A stretch of DNA of 64,000 bases from Candidatus Gallimonas merdae (GCA_904419525.1 CAJFRT010000007.1:104761-168760); one strand, 5' to 3'; shown: positions 9,893 through 18,723, numbered from the stretch's first letter. Notes: generated by a model not told the origin, from the letters alone. Numbers and translations: made by a program.

Positions 9893-10698
9893 AGAACATC
9901 ACATATTCCAAAGAGCACGCACGCTTTCTGCGGCGTCGAAAAAAGAATCTTGCCCTGATCTGGACGCTCCGCATCGGCGTCCTCGGCCTGCTTCTCGGCT
10001 TATGGGAGCTTGTCACAGCCTGCGGTTGGGTCGACCCCTTTATTATGAGTTCCCCCTCCCGCATCGCAAAGACCATCGCATCGCTCTATGCGGATGGAAG
10101 TCTGTTTTACCATATCGGCGTAACGCTCTGGGAAACGCTTGCCGGCTTTGCGATCGCAGTCGTTCTGGGATTCGGGATCGCTCTGCTTCTTTGGTGGAGC
10201 GATACATTGCGAAAAGTGTTGGAGCCCTACATCGTCGTTCTCAATGCTCTGCCGAAAATCGCACTGGGACCTCTGATCATCATATGGTTCGGCACGGGAA
10301 GCGAAGCGATCGTATTTATGACGGTGCTCGTCGGCATTATCGTAGCGATCATTCACATGCTGTCCGCCTTCATTGAGACAGATCCGAACAAGATCCTGCT
10401 CATGAAGTCCATGGGTGCCAGCAAACCGCAGATCCTATGGAAGCTCGTCATTCCGTCCTCCTATCCCGCCGTGATCTCCATGCTCAAAGTCAACGTCGGC
10501 ATGGCCTGGATCGGCTCGATCATGGGCGAATACATCGTCTCAAGGGCGGGGCTCGGATATCTGATCGTCTACGGCGGTCAGGTGTTCAAACTTGACCTTG
10601 TGATGAGCGCGACCTTTATTCTCTGCCTTCTGGCGGCGGGAATGTATGCGCTGGTGGTATTGCTTGAAAAAATACTCGTTAAAAATACAGACCGCTGA
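9871..10698 (+). CDS. ABC importer permease, SsuC/TauC type
   Basis: Integral membrane partner of the two preceding genes. The 275-residue protein has about six membrane helices (first at about 30-50) and the binding-protein-dependent permease loop containing SMGASKPQILWKLVIPSSYPA (EAA-like coupling helix). The ATG lies inside the end of the ATPase gene. Its final 159 bp are also read on the opposite strand by the convergent YkvI-like gene. Confidence 0.92.
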   Translation: MGRTELMKNITYSKEHARFLRRRKKNLALIWTLRIGVLGLLLGLWELVTACGWVDPFIMSSPSRIAKTIASLYADGSLFYHIGVTLWETLAGFAIAVVLGFGIALLLWWSDTLRKVLEPYIVVLNALPKIALGPLIIIWFGTGSEAIVFMTVLVGIIVAIIHMLSAFIETDPNKILLMKSMGASKPQILWKLVIPSSYPAVISMLKVNVGMAWIGSIMGEYIVSRAGLGYLIVYGGQVFKLDLVMSATFILCLLAAGMYALVVLLEKILVKNTDR

Positions 10699-11655
10699 AA
10701 ACACTGCACCAAACACTCCGACTGCCGGGTAGAGCACGCCGATAACTCCGTTCAATCCAAGTCTGGACAATAAGAATGCCGCAAGCAGGATAACGATCTT
10801 TGCGGCGTTCTTTTTTTCTCCCGCAAATCGCTCACAGGCAGAGAGAAGCGGAAAAAGCGCAGAAGCCAGTGAAGTGAGGACCGCGCATGCGACGGCCGCA
10901 AAAAAAACTTTGCTTCCGCGCATGACGTACAGATAGGGCATCGGTGCAGAAACGGCATCTCCCCCTGCGCCGAAAACTCCGCCGAGAATGATAGCCCCGC
11001 ACAGAAAGACCGCGCCACTTGCGAGCACGGAAGATCTCACGGGAGCACGAGTATCCCTGCCTGCGTCCATAAAGGCCGGGGCCGCAAACGCCGCATTCAT
11101 TGTTGCATACAGCAGTCCCCTTCCCGTCTCGCTTGCCGAAGGAAATGCCGCAGTCACAAACCCGGTCCCCGAAAAGAAGATAAAGACAAGAAGCAGCGGA
11201 ACCAGCAGAACACTCAGAAAGCTGACCCCACGCATTCCGCGGGATAAAAACACAAGGACGATCGCAAGGCCCGCGAGCGACGGCAGCGGCCTGTAAGCGG
11301 GCAGCAATTCGTCGAGTCCCGCAAGCATTCCGGCGCACGGAACAAATGCTACTGCAAGGAGCAAACAGGTAACAATATTTGCTCCACGCCCGAAAAGCGC
11401 ACGCATTGCGCCGGCAAATCCGTTGTATTTTTTCCCGAGGTGCAATAAAAAGGCGCAGACCAAGCAATAGACCGCACACGAAAAAGCCAGGGATGCAAGA
11501 CTGCCCGCGCCCCCGAAAAAACGAATGAGTTCTGCTCCCGTCAGAAAGCCTGCACCGATGGTCGTTCCGACGAGAAAAAACGCCGTACGCACGATTCCCA
11601 TCTCTCTTAACCTTATGCGCGTCGTTTCTTTTCTATGTTTTTTAGAAAAAATCAT
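10540..11655 (-). CDS. YkvI-like multi-pass membrane protein
   Basis: A hydrophobic protein with about ten predicted membrane segments. The first one, FFLVGTTIGAGFLTGAELIRFF, resembles the opening of the uncharacterised YkvI family (APC-superfamily-like transporters), whose substrate is unknown. The start is uncertain: the ATG at 11655 has no SD and lies within promoter-like site 2, whereas an internal ATG at 11601 would begin just before the first membrane segment as in the family. The soluble basic tail of about 50 residues is encoded by sequence antisense to the permease gene, and may be a read-on extension after loss of the original stop codon. Confidence 0.65.
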   Translation of the reverse strand: MIFSKKHRKETTRIRLREMGIVRTAFFLVGTTIGAGFLTGAELIRFFGGAGSLASLAFSCAVYCLVCAFLLHLGKKYNGFAGAMRALFGRGANIVTCLLLAVAFVPCAGMLAGLDELLPAYRPLPSLAGLAIVLVFLSRGMRGVSFLSVLLVPLLLVFIFFSGTGFVTAAFPSASETGRGLLYATMNAAFAAPAFMDAGRDTRAPVRSSVLASGAVFLCGAIILGGVFGAGGDAVSAPMPYLYVMRGSKVFFAAVACAVLTSLASALFPLLSACERFAGEKKNAAKIVILLAAFLLSRLGLNGVIGVLYPAVGVFGAVFSAVCIFNEYFFKQYHQRIHSRRQKAENKGRAHHKVKFEHLTAVDDQISEPRP

Positions 11656-11656
11656 A

Positions 11657-11685
11657 AAATTATGTCTGACATAGTACTTTGACTA
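11657..11685 (-). promoter_or_regulatory. Site 2 of the repeated palindromic promoter-like motif
   Basis: Palindrome ATTATGTC-T-GACATAGT at 11659-11675, with a promoter-like geometry on the minus strand (TAGTCA, 17 bp, TAATTT), the weakest hexamers of the four copies. It overlaps the first possible start codon of the YkvI-like gene and abuts the divergent promoter of the PadR-type gene, so one regulator could act on both. Confidence 0.45.
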
Positions 11686-11714
11686 TTGACAAATTTTGTC
11701 GTTTCGTATATAAT
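11686..11714 (+). promoter_or_regulatory. Promoter of the PadR-type membrane protein gene
   Basis: TTGACA (11686-11691), 17 bp, TATAAT (11709-11714): perfect consensus. The start would be near 11721, giving a short leader with AGGAG at 11728-11732 before the ATG at 11740. Confidence 0.85.
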
Positions 11715-11739
11715 GTAAAAAAACAACAGGAGTACGGGC

Positions 11740-13476
11740 ATGGAAGAAAGCGTCGCATTGGAAGAGCGCCCCGAAAAATCCGTCAGTTCGGACCTCATTC
11801 GCGGGCACATCAACACGATCATTCTGCGCGCCCTCTATGACGGGGACAAATACGGCTACGAGATCATTTCAGAGATCGAGCGCAAGAGCCACGGACAATA
11901 TTCACTCAAACAGCCCTCCTTGTACAGCGCTCTCAAACGCCTGGAAAAAGACGGCTATGTCACTTCTTACTGGGGCGGTTCGGTCAGCGGCGGAAGAAGA
12001 AAATATTTCTCACTCACCGAGTCGGGGAAAGCCATCTCCGAACAGAATCAATCCGAGTGGGAATATTCGCGCACGGTGATCGACAGCCTGATCTCGGACA
12101 AGGATTTTGACTTCTCAAATCCAGCCCCCACCGCCGTAAACATGCGCGTACTGCGAGAAACCACTTCCCGCGTTCCGCGCGGCGAAAGCGATGATGACGA
12201 ACTGGATTTCGAGCCCTCTTTCGACGATGCGGAAGAACTCGGAAAACTGGAAGCGCATTACAATGAACAGCTCAAAGCCTTGGAGGCACGCAGCGAGGAG
12301 CTGACGCGCCGCGAAGAAGCCTTTGAGGAGGAAATGTGCGCCCGCAACGAGGCGATCATCAAGGAGCGCGGCTGGAGAGAGAGCGAAATCGCGGCACGCG
12401 AACAGGCGCTGGCGCAAAAGCGCGCCGAACTGGAAACACTTCGCGCCCAGCAAGCTGCGCAGCAGACACGCGAAGAGAATGAACAGGCGGAGGCACTTCG
12501 TTCCCGCATTTCCTCTCTGGAATATGAGCTGCGGGAAAGCGAGGCGGCGCTTGAAACCACGCGCCGTCAGAGCGAATCGCAGGCCGAGGCCGACCGTATC
12601 CGCATCGATGAGATCCGCGAATCCGAGCGACGCACCTATGAGGAAAAATTTTCCAAAGCCCTCGAAGAAGAACGCGCCAGACATGCGGAAGATCTGAAAG
12701 CACAGGAGACCCGTATCGTTGCCGAGCAGGAGGAGCTCTTCCGCAAACGCGAACAGCAACTTCTGCACCGCAACTATCTCGATCTTGTCAATACTCCGCC
12801 CACGGAAGAGGAATCGCACGACTATACGTACTACAGCACTCCCGCCCCGCAGGAAGAGAGCGAGCCTCTTGCAGAGGACTATCGCACCGTGGTTCACCGT
12901 CTCTATGCAAATGCGGTTTCCGGAGAGACGCCGCCCGCAGCGGAAGATAAGGCGACATCTCTTGACGGAATCGATATCACCGATCTTGAAACGCGCGCCG
13001 CGCAGGACGGGATCAAGATCCAGACTGCCGGAAGCACCGTAAAGAGCGACAAAAAGCAATCGGAAAGTCTCGTTCATAAGGGAAAAGCTCTCTTCATGAG
13101 CGGAATTGTCACCTTCCTTTTCTGTGTCGCGCTCGGAAGTGTTCTGCTCGGCGTCACCCCCGGCGCAGGACTCCCCGCGTTCTTCCCCTATCTCATCTGG
13201 GGAATCGGACTCGCCGTTCTTCTTGTGACGGGCCTTGCCTACGCAAACCGCTACGGTGAAAATGCCCTCCGTAGAACAGGCCCCGTCATTCTCAACGTTG
13301 TCGTCGGATATATCCTGCTCGTCATCGTCACGCTGATCGCCGCTCTTTCAGCCAGGGCCGACTTCAATGATCCCGTCCAGCTGAATTCCTGGGTCACAGT
13401 TCCCGTGATCGCCTATCTCGGCGTTGTGCTGTTCGGCGTTGTCTATTATCTGCAGGTCAGACCAAAAAAGAAATAA
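11740..13476 (+). CDS. PadR-type winged-helix protein fused to a coiled coil and four membrane helices
   Basis: Residues about 20-110 form a PadR-type winged helix (INTIILRALYDGDKYGYEII, then QPSLYSALKRLEKDGYV and GGRRKYFSLTESGK), a family that represses transcription. Residues about 215-370 are a long Glu/Arg/Ala-rich heptad region (coiled coil). After an acidic linker, residues about 450-575 hold four hydrophobic segments ending in a KKK tail. Canonical PadR proteins are about 110-190 residues and soluble, so this 578-residue architecture is unusual. It implies a DNA-binding head tethered to the membrane, perhaps relaying an envelope signal; that is inference. No target is visible besides its own divergent intergenic region. 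Confidence 0.8.
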   Translation: MEESVALEERPEKSVSSDLIRGHINTIILRALYDGDKYGYEIISEIERKSHGQYSLKQPSLYSALKRLEKDGYVTSYWGGSVSGGRRKYFSLTESGKAISEQNQSEWEYSRTVIDSLISDKDFDFSNPAPTAVNMRVLRETTSRVPRGESDDDELDFEPSFDDAEELGKLEAHYNEQLKALEARSEELTRREEAFEEEMCARNEAIIKERGWRESEIAAREQALAQKRAELETLRAQQAAQQTREENEQAEALRSRISSLEYELRESEAALETTRRQSESQAEADRIRIDEIRESERRTYEEKFSKALEEERARHAEDLKAQETRIVAEQEELFRKREQQLLHRNYLDLVNTPPTEEESHDYTYYSTPAPQEESEPLAEDYRTVVHRLYANAVSGETPPAAEDKATSLDGIDITDLETRAAQDGIKIQTAGSTVKSDKKQSESLVHKGKALFMSGIVTFLFCVALGSVLLGVTPGAGLPAFFPYLIWGIGLAVLLVTGLAYANRYGENALRRTGPVILNVVVGYILLVIVTLIAALSARADFNDPVQLNSWVTVPVIAYLGVVLFGVVYYLQVRPKKK

Positions 13477-13477
13477 A

Positions 13478-13510
13478 AAGAACCCGCTTTTATGAAGCGG
13501 GTTCTTTTTA
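13478..13510 (+). terminator. Terminator of the PadR-type gene
   Basis: AAGAACCCGCTT/AAGCGGGTTCTT stem with TATG-type loop followed by TTTTTA, directly after the stop codon. Confidence 0.9.
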
Positions 13511-13514
13511 TATA

Positions 13515-13550
13515 AAATGTCCTCCGTGCACATATGCGCGGGGGACATTT
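13515..13550 (-). terminator. Terminator of the rho-ROK operon
   Basis: Fifteen-nucleotide arms (13515-13529 and 13536-13550) pair with two G-U wobbles around loop ACATAT; on the minus strand the stem is followed by TTTTATAT. It stands back to back with the plus-strand terminator at 13478-13510. Confidence 0.75.
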
Positions 13551-13556
13551 CGTTTT

Positions 13557-14504
13557 TCAAAGCCGGTCGAATGCGTACTGAGCTGCCCCATACAGTCCCG
13601 CATCGTTCCCGAGGGAAGCGCATACAAGCGCAAGAGGCGCATCCTTTTCCGAAACAAGGATCCTTGCCCGAACAACACGGCGCAGCGGCTCAAGCAGGGC
13701 TTCACCCTCCGCAGAAATTCCGCCTCCAATGATGATGGCCTGCGGCCGGAGCATATTGACGACATTGGCAATTCCCTCGCCGAGCGCTCCGATGTACTCG
13801 TCCAGAACGCGCTGTGCGGCAGAATCGCCCTCTTTTGCCGCAAGAAATGCCGTGCGTCCGTCCGCCTCGTCAAGCGTACAGGCAAACCGCCACATCGCGC
13901 TCCCGCGTTCTTTTTGCATACTCTCGCGGGTGAGACGGATCAGAGCAGAAGTTGCCGCATACCGCTCAAAACACCCGCGCCGACCGCACGAACAAAGTTC
14001 TCCGTTCATGCGGATCACGGTATGCCCCAATTCGGCACCCGCGCCGCGGAACCCTTCAAACAGCTTCCCGCCGATGATGATCCCGCTCCCGACGCCCGTA
14101 CCGAGGGTGATGAGCACGCTGTCCGAATAATCTTTTCCGGCGCCGAATTTGTACTCCCCCAGGGCCGCGGCATTCGCGTCGTTCAGGACAAAGGTCTTTT
14201 TCCCGGTATATTTTTCAACCAACTCGCCAAGCGGCACATTATTCCAGCCGAAATTGGCCCAGGAGACGACGACACCGCGCGCGCTGTCAATGAAACCGGG
14301 CGATCCGATCCCGATCGCCTGAACATCGTCCATACTTTTCCCTGCCTTTTCCGCCGTCTGCACAGCAAGCTCGGCAAGCGCGACCGCCGTCTTTTCCGCG
14401 GGATCCTCCGCAGAGGTAACGACGCGCGATTTCCCTTCCAGTTTCGTCCCTGCAAGCAGGGCGGCCTTGGCGGACATACCGCCCAGATCAATTCCTATGA
14501 CCAT
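13557..14504 (-). CDS. ROK-family sugar kinase (glucokinase-like)
   Basis: Phosphorylates a hexose, most likely glucose, at C6 using ATP. The 315 residues show the N-terminal phosphate loop VIGIDLGGMSAKAALL, the acidic catalytic region NDANAAALGE, the second phosphate loop LGTGVGSGIIIGG, and the ROK zinc motif CSCGRRGCFE. No N-terminal helix-turn-helix is present, so it is an enzyme and not a NagC/XylR-like repressor. Fourth gene of the operon starting at 17021; it lies 14 bp after rho. A second, frameshifted ROK gene is at 62991-63951. Confidence 0.88.
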   Translation of the reverse strand: MVIGIDLGGMSAKAALLAGTKLEGKSRVVTSAEDPAEKTAVALAELAVQTAEKAGKSMDDVQAIGIGSPGFIDSARGVVVSWANFGWNNVPLGELVEKYTGKKTFVLNDANAAALGEYKFGAGKDYSDSVLITLGTGVGSGIIIGGKLFEGFRGAGAELGHTVIRMNGELCSCGRRGCFERYAATSALIRLTRESMQKERGSAMWRFACTLDEADGRTAFLAAKEGDSAAQRVLDEYIGALGEGIANVVNMLRPQAIIIGGGISAEGEALLEPLRRVVRARILVSEKDAPLALVCASLGNDAGLYGAAQYAFDRL

Positions 14505-14518
14505 ATTTTTCCCTTTTC

Positions 14519-15970
14519 CTATGAATTTTTATAGACCCGGATCCATTCGGGGATCCGCGCGATCAACTCTTTGTTGTCGGAGGTGCGTTTGATCATCTCA
14601 ATAAGTCCCGCCGCATTCTCCGTCAGGCCTCTCTCCCGAAGTTTATAGACGGCGGCAAGCTCGTCAGCAGACAACAGCAACTCCTCTTTGCGGGTTCCGG
14701 AACGGCGGATATCGATCGCGGGGAAGATCCTGCGCTCGGCGAGATCGCGCGAAAGGAAAATATCGCAATTTCCCGTCCCCTTGAATTCTTCATAGATCAC
14801 ATCGTCCATGCGGCTGCCCGTATCGACCAGCACCGTCGCAAGAATGGTCACGCTGCCGGCCTCCCTGGTATTGCGTGCAGTTCCGAAAAACCGCTTGGGT
14901 TCCGCAAACGCGCCGGCGTCAAGTCCGCCCGACAAAGTCTTTCCGGAATTGTCACAAAGATAATTGCAGGCACGCGTGAGTTTTGTAAGGGAATCGAGAA
15001 GGATCACGACGTCTTTCCCCTGTTCCGCGTACCTCTTGGCGTGTTCAAGAGCAAGGTGCGCCGCGCGGACATGATGTTCGGCGCCCTCGTCAAACGTCGA
15101 CGAAACGATCTCTGCTCCGGGAACGCTCTCACGCATATCCGTCACTTCCTCGGGGCGTTCGTCAATGAGCAGAACAATGAGCATCATCTCGCCGTGACGC
15201 TCACCGATCGCACGGGCGACACTCTTCAGCAGCGTCGTCTTTCCCGCTTTGGGCGGCGCGATCACAAGCGCGCGCTGACCCCGCCCGATGGGAGCAAACA
15301 GATCGAGGATCCGCAGAGCAAGATCGTCCGATCCCTCGGACAAAGAGATCTTTTCTTTGGCATACTGCGCCGTAAGCGCATCGAAGTGCGGCCTCTTTTC
15401 ATATCTTCCCACCGGAAGTCCGTTGACGCTGAGCAGCTCGCCGACAGCCGCGGAATCGTTCTTCTGGCGGGGTTTCGCCGTGCAGGCAATAAAATCTCCC
15501 TCACGGAGAGCCCAGCTGTGAATGAGCGGCGCCGGAATAAAGACGTCCTCCCCCGTTGTGGAGGGCTGACAATTCCTTGCGCGCACAAACCCGTACCCGC
15601 CCTGCGTAATATCAAGAATGCCCGTATAAACGGGCGCGTCAAAAAGCGGAGGCGCATCGTTTTCCCCCGATGCGACCTCCAAAATATTTTCCCGCTCGCG
15701 CGCATCGGCTTCCCCGATACGCTTGATTTCGGAGAGTTTTTCCAGAATAGACGGATCGATATACGTCTGCTTGGCGGGCGCACCCCGGTTGGAGCGCGGT
15801 GCAGGCGCCTGCTTTCCCGTCAGAATATTGACGATCTCACCGATCAGGACATTCTTATTGTTGGATGATGCGTGCCCGACCCCGGATTGCCTGCCGAGAA
15901 TACGCAGTGTCGATAAAGGCAGGGTCTCGAGAAATTCCCGATACCTCTGTTCCGCCGTTTTCAATTCCAT
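14519..15970 (-). CDS. rho: Transcription termination factor Rho
   Basis: Hexameric RNA-dependent ATPase that ends untranslated transcripts. The 483 residues contain the N-terminal Rho_N helical part, a short polar insertion (about 50-110), the cold-shock RNA-binding fold with [10 protein letters not shown] (about 123-132), and the ATPase core with Walker [25 protein letters not shown] (Walker B region) and the Q/R-loop region [15 protein letters not shown] has no strong SD, but the preceding gene ends only 5 bp upstream, suggesting reinitiation. Confidence 0.96.
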   Translation of the reverse strand: MELKTAEQRYREFLETLPLSTLRILGRQSGVGHASSNNKNVLIGEIVNILTGKQAPAPRSNRGAPAKQTYIDPSILEKLSEIKRIGEADARERENILEVASGENDAPPLFDAPVYTGILDITQGGYGFVRARNCQPSTTGEDVFIPAPLIHSWALREGDFIACTAKPRQKNDSAAVGELLSVNGLPVGRYEKRPHFDALTAQYAKEKISLSEGSDDLALRILDLFAPIGRGQRALVIAPPKAGKTTLLKSVARAIGERHGEMMLIVLLIDERPEEVTDMRESVPGAEIVSSTFDEGAEHHVRAAHLALEHAKRYAEQGKDVVILLDSLTKLTRACNYLCDNSGKTLSGGLDAGAFAEPKRFFGTARNTREAGSVTILATVLVDTGSRMDDVIYEEFKGTGNCDIFLSRDLAERRIFPAIDIRRSGTRKEELLLSADELAAVYKLRERGLTENAAGLIEMIKRTSDNKELIARIPEWIRVYKNS

Positions 15971-15975
15971 TCAGC

Positions 15976-16632
15976 TTATTTCTCCCGTTCCATGATGATC
16001 ACCTTCGTACTCTCTTCCGATATGTCGTCACGGAACAGCTCCAGTTCGCTTTCTTCGAGCTCCTCCACTTCTTCTGTATCGAATTTGTCAGCAAAATCAT
16101 CGACTTTGTCGACATCGATATTGAGTCCCTTGGTCTTATAGTGCATCGGAATGACGATCGCAGGCATGATGCGGTCGACATATTCTTTGGCCTGTTCGGC
16201 ATCAATGGTGTAATTCCCGCCGACAGGGATCAACAGAACATGCACGGGAAGAAGCGTTTCGATCAGGGCAGAAGAGCACTCTTCCCCCAAATCGCCGAGA
16301 TGACAGATCTCCAGCCCGTCCATGCGGAACTTGAAGATAAGATTTTCGCCCCGTTTCATGCCGTTTTCGTCGTCATGATAGCTCTTGATCGCCGTAATAT
16401 CGACGCCGCCGATCTCATAGGTGCCCTCTTCGTCGAACACGACAGGCTTTCCTTCCTTGCCTTCCACCGCGCCGACGTTGTTGTGGTCGTAATGCCCGTG
16501 GCTTACGGTCACCGCGTCCGCCTTGACGGTCGGCATAGTATATCCGATGGCGCCGTATGGATCGGTCACGATCGTAGTACCCGTACTTTCCGTCAGGACA
16601 AAACAAGAGTGCCCCAAATATCGTATTTTCAT
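15976..16632 (-). CDS. Metallo-beta-lactamase-fold hydrolase (UlaG/YtkL-like)
   Basis: A 218-residue single-domain MBL protein. Metal-binding motif VSHGHYDHNN is visible at about residue 49-58, with further His/Asp ligands in LGDLGE and in the late IPMHY. This subfamily (L-ascorbate-6-phosphate lactonase-like) is poorly defined and substrate cannot be deduced. The frame is open well upstream, but the ATG at 16632 has GGAGG at good spacing and starts the conserved MKIRYLGHSCF. Its start overlaps the stop of the DUF1934 gene by 4 bp (ATGA). Confidence 0.88.
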   Translation of the reverse strand: MKIRYLGHSCFVLTESTGTTIVTDPYGAIGYTMPTVKADAVTVSHGHYDHNNVGAVEGKEGKPVVFDEEGTYEIGGVDITAIKSYHDDENGMKRGENLIFKFRMDGLEICHLGDLGEECSSALIETLLPVHVLLIPVGGNYTIDAEQAKEYVDRIMPAIVIPMHYKTKGLNIDVDKVDDFADKFDTEEVEELEESELELFRDDISEESTKVIIMEREK

Positions 16633-17021
16633 TGTTCCTCCGATATGATATTTACCGCAATTGTCAAGCGGTATATCTGAACCTCTGCAAACATCAGGCG
16701 ATAGCGGAGCGCGATCCGCCAGCCGTCCCGCATTCTGCGTGCCGCACAGACCTCTGTGATCATGGGTATGCCCCCGGAACCGTCCGGACAACCGATCGAC
16801 AGTTCGCCCGTTTCGCCCTCAGAAAAATGTGCACGAATGGCGTTCCCGCCCTGTCTGTCCATCGTAAGCGCATTTCCGGACAATTCAAGAAGCACTTCGT
16901 CTCCCTCGTCGGAATATACCGCCGTAAAACCGTCTTCCCGCTCACAAAAACTGCCGACAGACGTAAAACGGGAACGATTACCCCCTGCGAACGTGACGAT
17001 TTCCACCCTGCACGCTTTCAT
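16629..17021 (-). CDS. DUF1934-like beta-barrel protein
   Basis: A 130-residue protein made almost wholly of alternating hydrophobic/polar strands, with the pattern (ELSGNALTMDRQGGNAIRAHF … LRYRLMFAEVQIYRLTIAV) of the DUF1934/YwiB lipocalin-like family; function unknown. No SD is present. The promoter ends 9 nt before the ATG, so the mRNA leader should be only about 3 nt. It begins the operon DUF1934–MBL hydrolase–rho–ROK kinase. Confidence 0.7.
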   Translation of the reverse strand: MKACRVEIVTFAGGNRSRFTSVGSFCEREDGFTAVYSDEGDEVLLELSGNALTMDRQGGNAIRAHFSEGETGELSIGCPDGSGGIPMITEVCAARRMRDGWRIALRYRLMFAEVQIYRLTIAVNIISEEQ

Positions 17022-17030
17022 TTGCTATCT

Positions 17031-17059
17031 ATTATAATACAAAAAAGAAAATTTGTAAA
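17031..17059 (-). promoter_or_regulatory. Promoter of the DUF1934-rho operon, nearly leaderless
   Basis: TTTACA (17054-17059), 17 bp, TATAAT (17031-17036) on the minus strand. Only 9 nt separate the -10 hexamer from the ATG at 17021; with the usual 6-7 nt to the start point, the 5' UTR is about 3 nt. Confidence 0.7.
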
Positions 17060-17090
17060 TGGATTGAAAGCATTTTTGAATGATTATCCT

Positions 17091-17909
17091 TCAATTCCCG
17101 CTGAAAAATTCCCGATAACGGGATTTCCCTTCGCGCATCAATGCACAAAGCTCCTTCTCATCGCTCCGATCGACGGCCGTGCGGAACTGTTCCAGCCTGC
17201 AGATCAATCTGCCAATCTCCTCCGAAAGAGGCGCAGAATTCATGCAGAACAGCTCTGCCCAGACCTGTTCGTCCACCGGCGCGACGCGCGTCATGTCCTG
17301 AAAACTTCCGCCGGTAAAACCCCTGCAGCCGGAAGCAAGCGGGCTCGTCACGTAGGCATTGGAAACGACGTGCGCCAGCTGCGATGTCAGAGCGATCATT
17401 CTGTCATGCTCTTCGGCCGTACATTCGACAATGCGGCCGAATCCCATATCTTTTGCCAGGGAACGAACCGTTTCAAGAGCGCCATTCTCCGTCTGCGGCG
17501 CACGGGTCAGAATAAAGTTCGCTCCCCGAAAAAGATCTTCACTTGCAGAACGGATCCCCGACGTTTCCTTTCCCGCCATCGGGTGCGTCCCGACATACTT
17601 CCAGGTACGCGGCCTGGAATAGACGACCCGCTCCAAAGGAGCCTTGACACCGCAGATATCCGCCACGATGCACCCTGCCGGAAAATCCGACTCGTCAAGC
17701 ACACGCATCGTGACACGCGGCGGAAGCGCAAGAACAACGATATCCGCCCCGGAAAAGCCGACGGCCTCGCCGTCGATCATGCGGTGCTCCAACGCATAAT
17801 CAATGCTTACACGGCTCCGGTTCATTCCCAGAACCGTATGCCCCGCCCTTTTTAAGGAAGCCGCAACAGATGCTCCGATAATTCCAAGTCCGTAGACGAT
17901 GACCTTCAT
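17091..17909 (-). CDS. tyrA: Prephenate dehydrogenase
   Basis: Oxidatively decarboxylates prephenate to 4-hydroxyphenylpyruvate in tyrosine synthesis, using NAD(P)+. The 272 residues start with the Rossmann loop VYGLGIIGASVAASL and contain the catalytic GTHPMAGKE motif (about 108-116) followed by the all-helical dimerisation domain with LTSQLAHVVSNA. There is no ACT or chorismate-mutase domain. AAAGGAG precedes the ATG. The repeated palindromic promoter motif (17929-17957) lies just upstream; aroA and aroK in the same region indicate local clustering of aromatic biosynthesis genes. Confidence 0.93.
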   Translation of the reverse strand: MKVIVYGLGIIGASVAASLKRAGHTVLGMNRSRVSIDYALEHRMIDGEAVGFSGADIVVLALPPRVTMRVLDESDFPAGCIVADICGVKAPLERVVYSRPRTWKYVGTHPMAGKETSGIRSASEDLFRGANFILTRAPQTENGALETVRSLAKDMGFGRIVECTAEEHDRMIALTSQLAHVVSNAYVTSPLASGCRGFTGGSFQDMTRVAPVDEQVWAELFCMNSAPLSEEIGRLICRLEQFRTAVDRSDEKELCALMREGKSRYREFFSGN

Positions 17910-17928
17910 TGGTTCTCCTTTTTTTAAC

Positions 17929-17957
17929 GTATTATGCGTGACATAGTACTGTTCAAA
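17929..17957 (-). promoter_or_regulatory. Site 3 of the palindromic promoter-like motif, upstream of tyrA
   Basis: Minus strand: TTTGAA (17952-17957), 17 bp, TAATAC (17929-17934), with spacer palindrome ATTATGC-GT-GACATAGT (one arm degenerate). Here the position fits a genuine promoter: a short leader follows with an SD and the tyrA ATG. Confidence 0.55.
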
Positions 17958-17965
17958 TTAAAAAA

Positions 17966-18613
17966 TTATAGGAACAGCATGAGTGAACTCTTGCTCCGAA
18001 GCCCCTTTCTTATCGCAAGATAATCCGGAAAAATATTGCGGACCTCTTTCCAGAAAGCGGGGCCATGATTCATATGCCGCGTATGACAGAGCTCGTGAAC
18101 AGCGATATACCGCGCCTCTTCGTCCGTCAGAAATGCCGTACGAAAAGAAAACGACAATGTTCCCGAAGTGCTGCAAGAGCCCCATCTCCCGCGTGCCGAA
18201 GAGATCTGAATCGATGTATACAAAAATCCATAACGGGCCGCATACTCCGAAACGATCCGGCACATGCGTTCGCGCACCATGCGTTTCAGAAGACCGATCA
18301 GAGCAGTCTCCCTTCCCTGTTCCGGGAGACGAAGCGTCTGTCCGGATATTCCCGCGCGGCCCGACGGAACGATCGTATACTGTCTGCCGCAGATTTCCAC
18401 CGATGCGCCGTCTGAAAAATCTGGACGGCTCCGCTCGATTTCTTTACGGCGGCGCGCGATCCATTCCGAATGTCTGCTTACAAACTGTTGGATTTCATCT
18501 GTGCGGGCAGAATTCGGCGCACGCACCACCGCGTCGCCCTTTTCATTGACAGAGAGAGAAAGTGTTTTCCGTTTTCCCCGCAGAACGATCACTGCAAATT
18601 CCTGTTTCTTCAC
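17966..18613 (-). CDS. YgjP/SprT-like zinc metallopeptidase (M48-related, DUF45)
   Basis: The conserved motif VHELCHTRHMNHGPAFW (HELxH plus downstream H) and the preceding RGRWGSCSTSG block are diagnostic of the YgjP family of predicted metal-dependent hydrolases; biological role unknown. The frame is open to an ATG at 18652, but that ATG lies inside the promoter spacer. A GTG at 18613, beginning VKKQEFAVIVLRGKRKTLSL, lies at the predicted transcription start. The resulting protein is 215 residues, normal for the family. C-terminal tail runs to LMLFL, close to site 3. Confidence 0.75.
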   Translation of the reverse strand: MKKQEFAVIVLRGKRKTLSLSVNEKGDAVVRAPNSARTDEIQQFVSRHSEWIARRRKEIERSRPDFSDGASVEICGRQYTIVPSGRAGISGQTLRLPEQGRETALIGLLKRMVRERMCRIVSEYAARYGFLYTSIQISSARGRWGSCSTSGTLSFSFRTAFLTDEEARYIAVHELCHTRHMNHGPAFWKEVRNIFPDYLAIRKGLRSKSSLMLFL

Positions 18614-18619
18614 CCGAAC

Positions 18620-18649
18620 ATTATAGCATATCCGTCGCGCATTTTTCAA
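18620..18649 (-). promoter_or_regulatory. Promoter of the YgjP-like gene, predicted leaderless
   Basis: TTGAAA (18644-18649), 18 bp, TATAAT (18620-18625) on the minus strand, with the candidate GTG start at 18613, 6 nt beyond the -10 hexamer. No SD sequence exists between them. Confidence 0.65.
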
Positions 18650-18688
18650 CAACTTTTTTGCCGCAGGACGCCAAAGACGGGCTTTTTC

Positions 18689-18717
18689 TTGACTTTTTCA
18701 TCTGCAGGGACTATAAT
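18689..18717 (+). promoter_or_regulatory. aroA promoter, predicted leaderless
   Basis: TTGACT (18689-18694), 17 bp, TATAAT (18712-18717), then TTTCAC and the aroA ATG at 18724. The start point should coincide with the A of ATG, and there is no room for an SD. Confidence 0.8.
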
Positions 18718-18723
18718 TTTCAC

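Noticed and set aside
13557..14504. ROK gene as a NagC/XylR-type repressor for nearby sugar genes
   Set aside because: No helix-turn-helix precedes the kinase domain; the protein begins directly with the phosphate loop.
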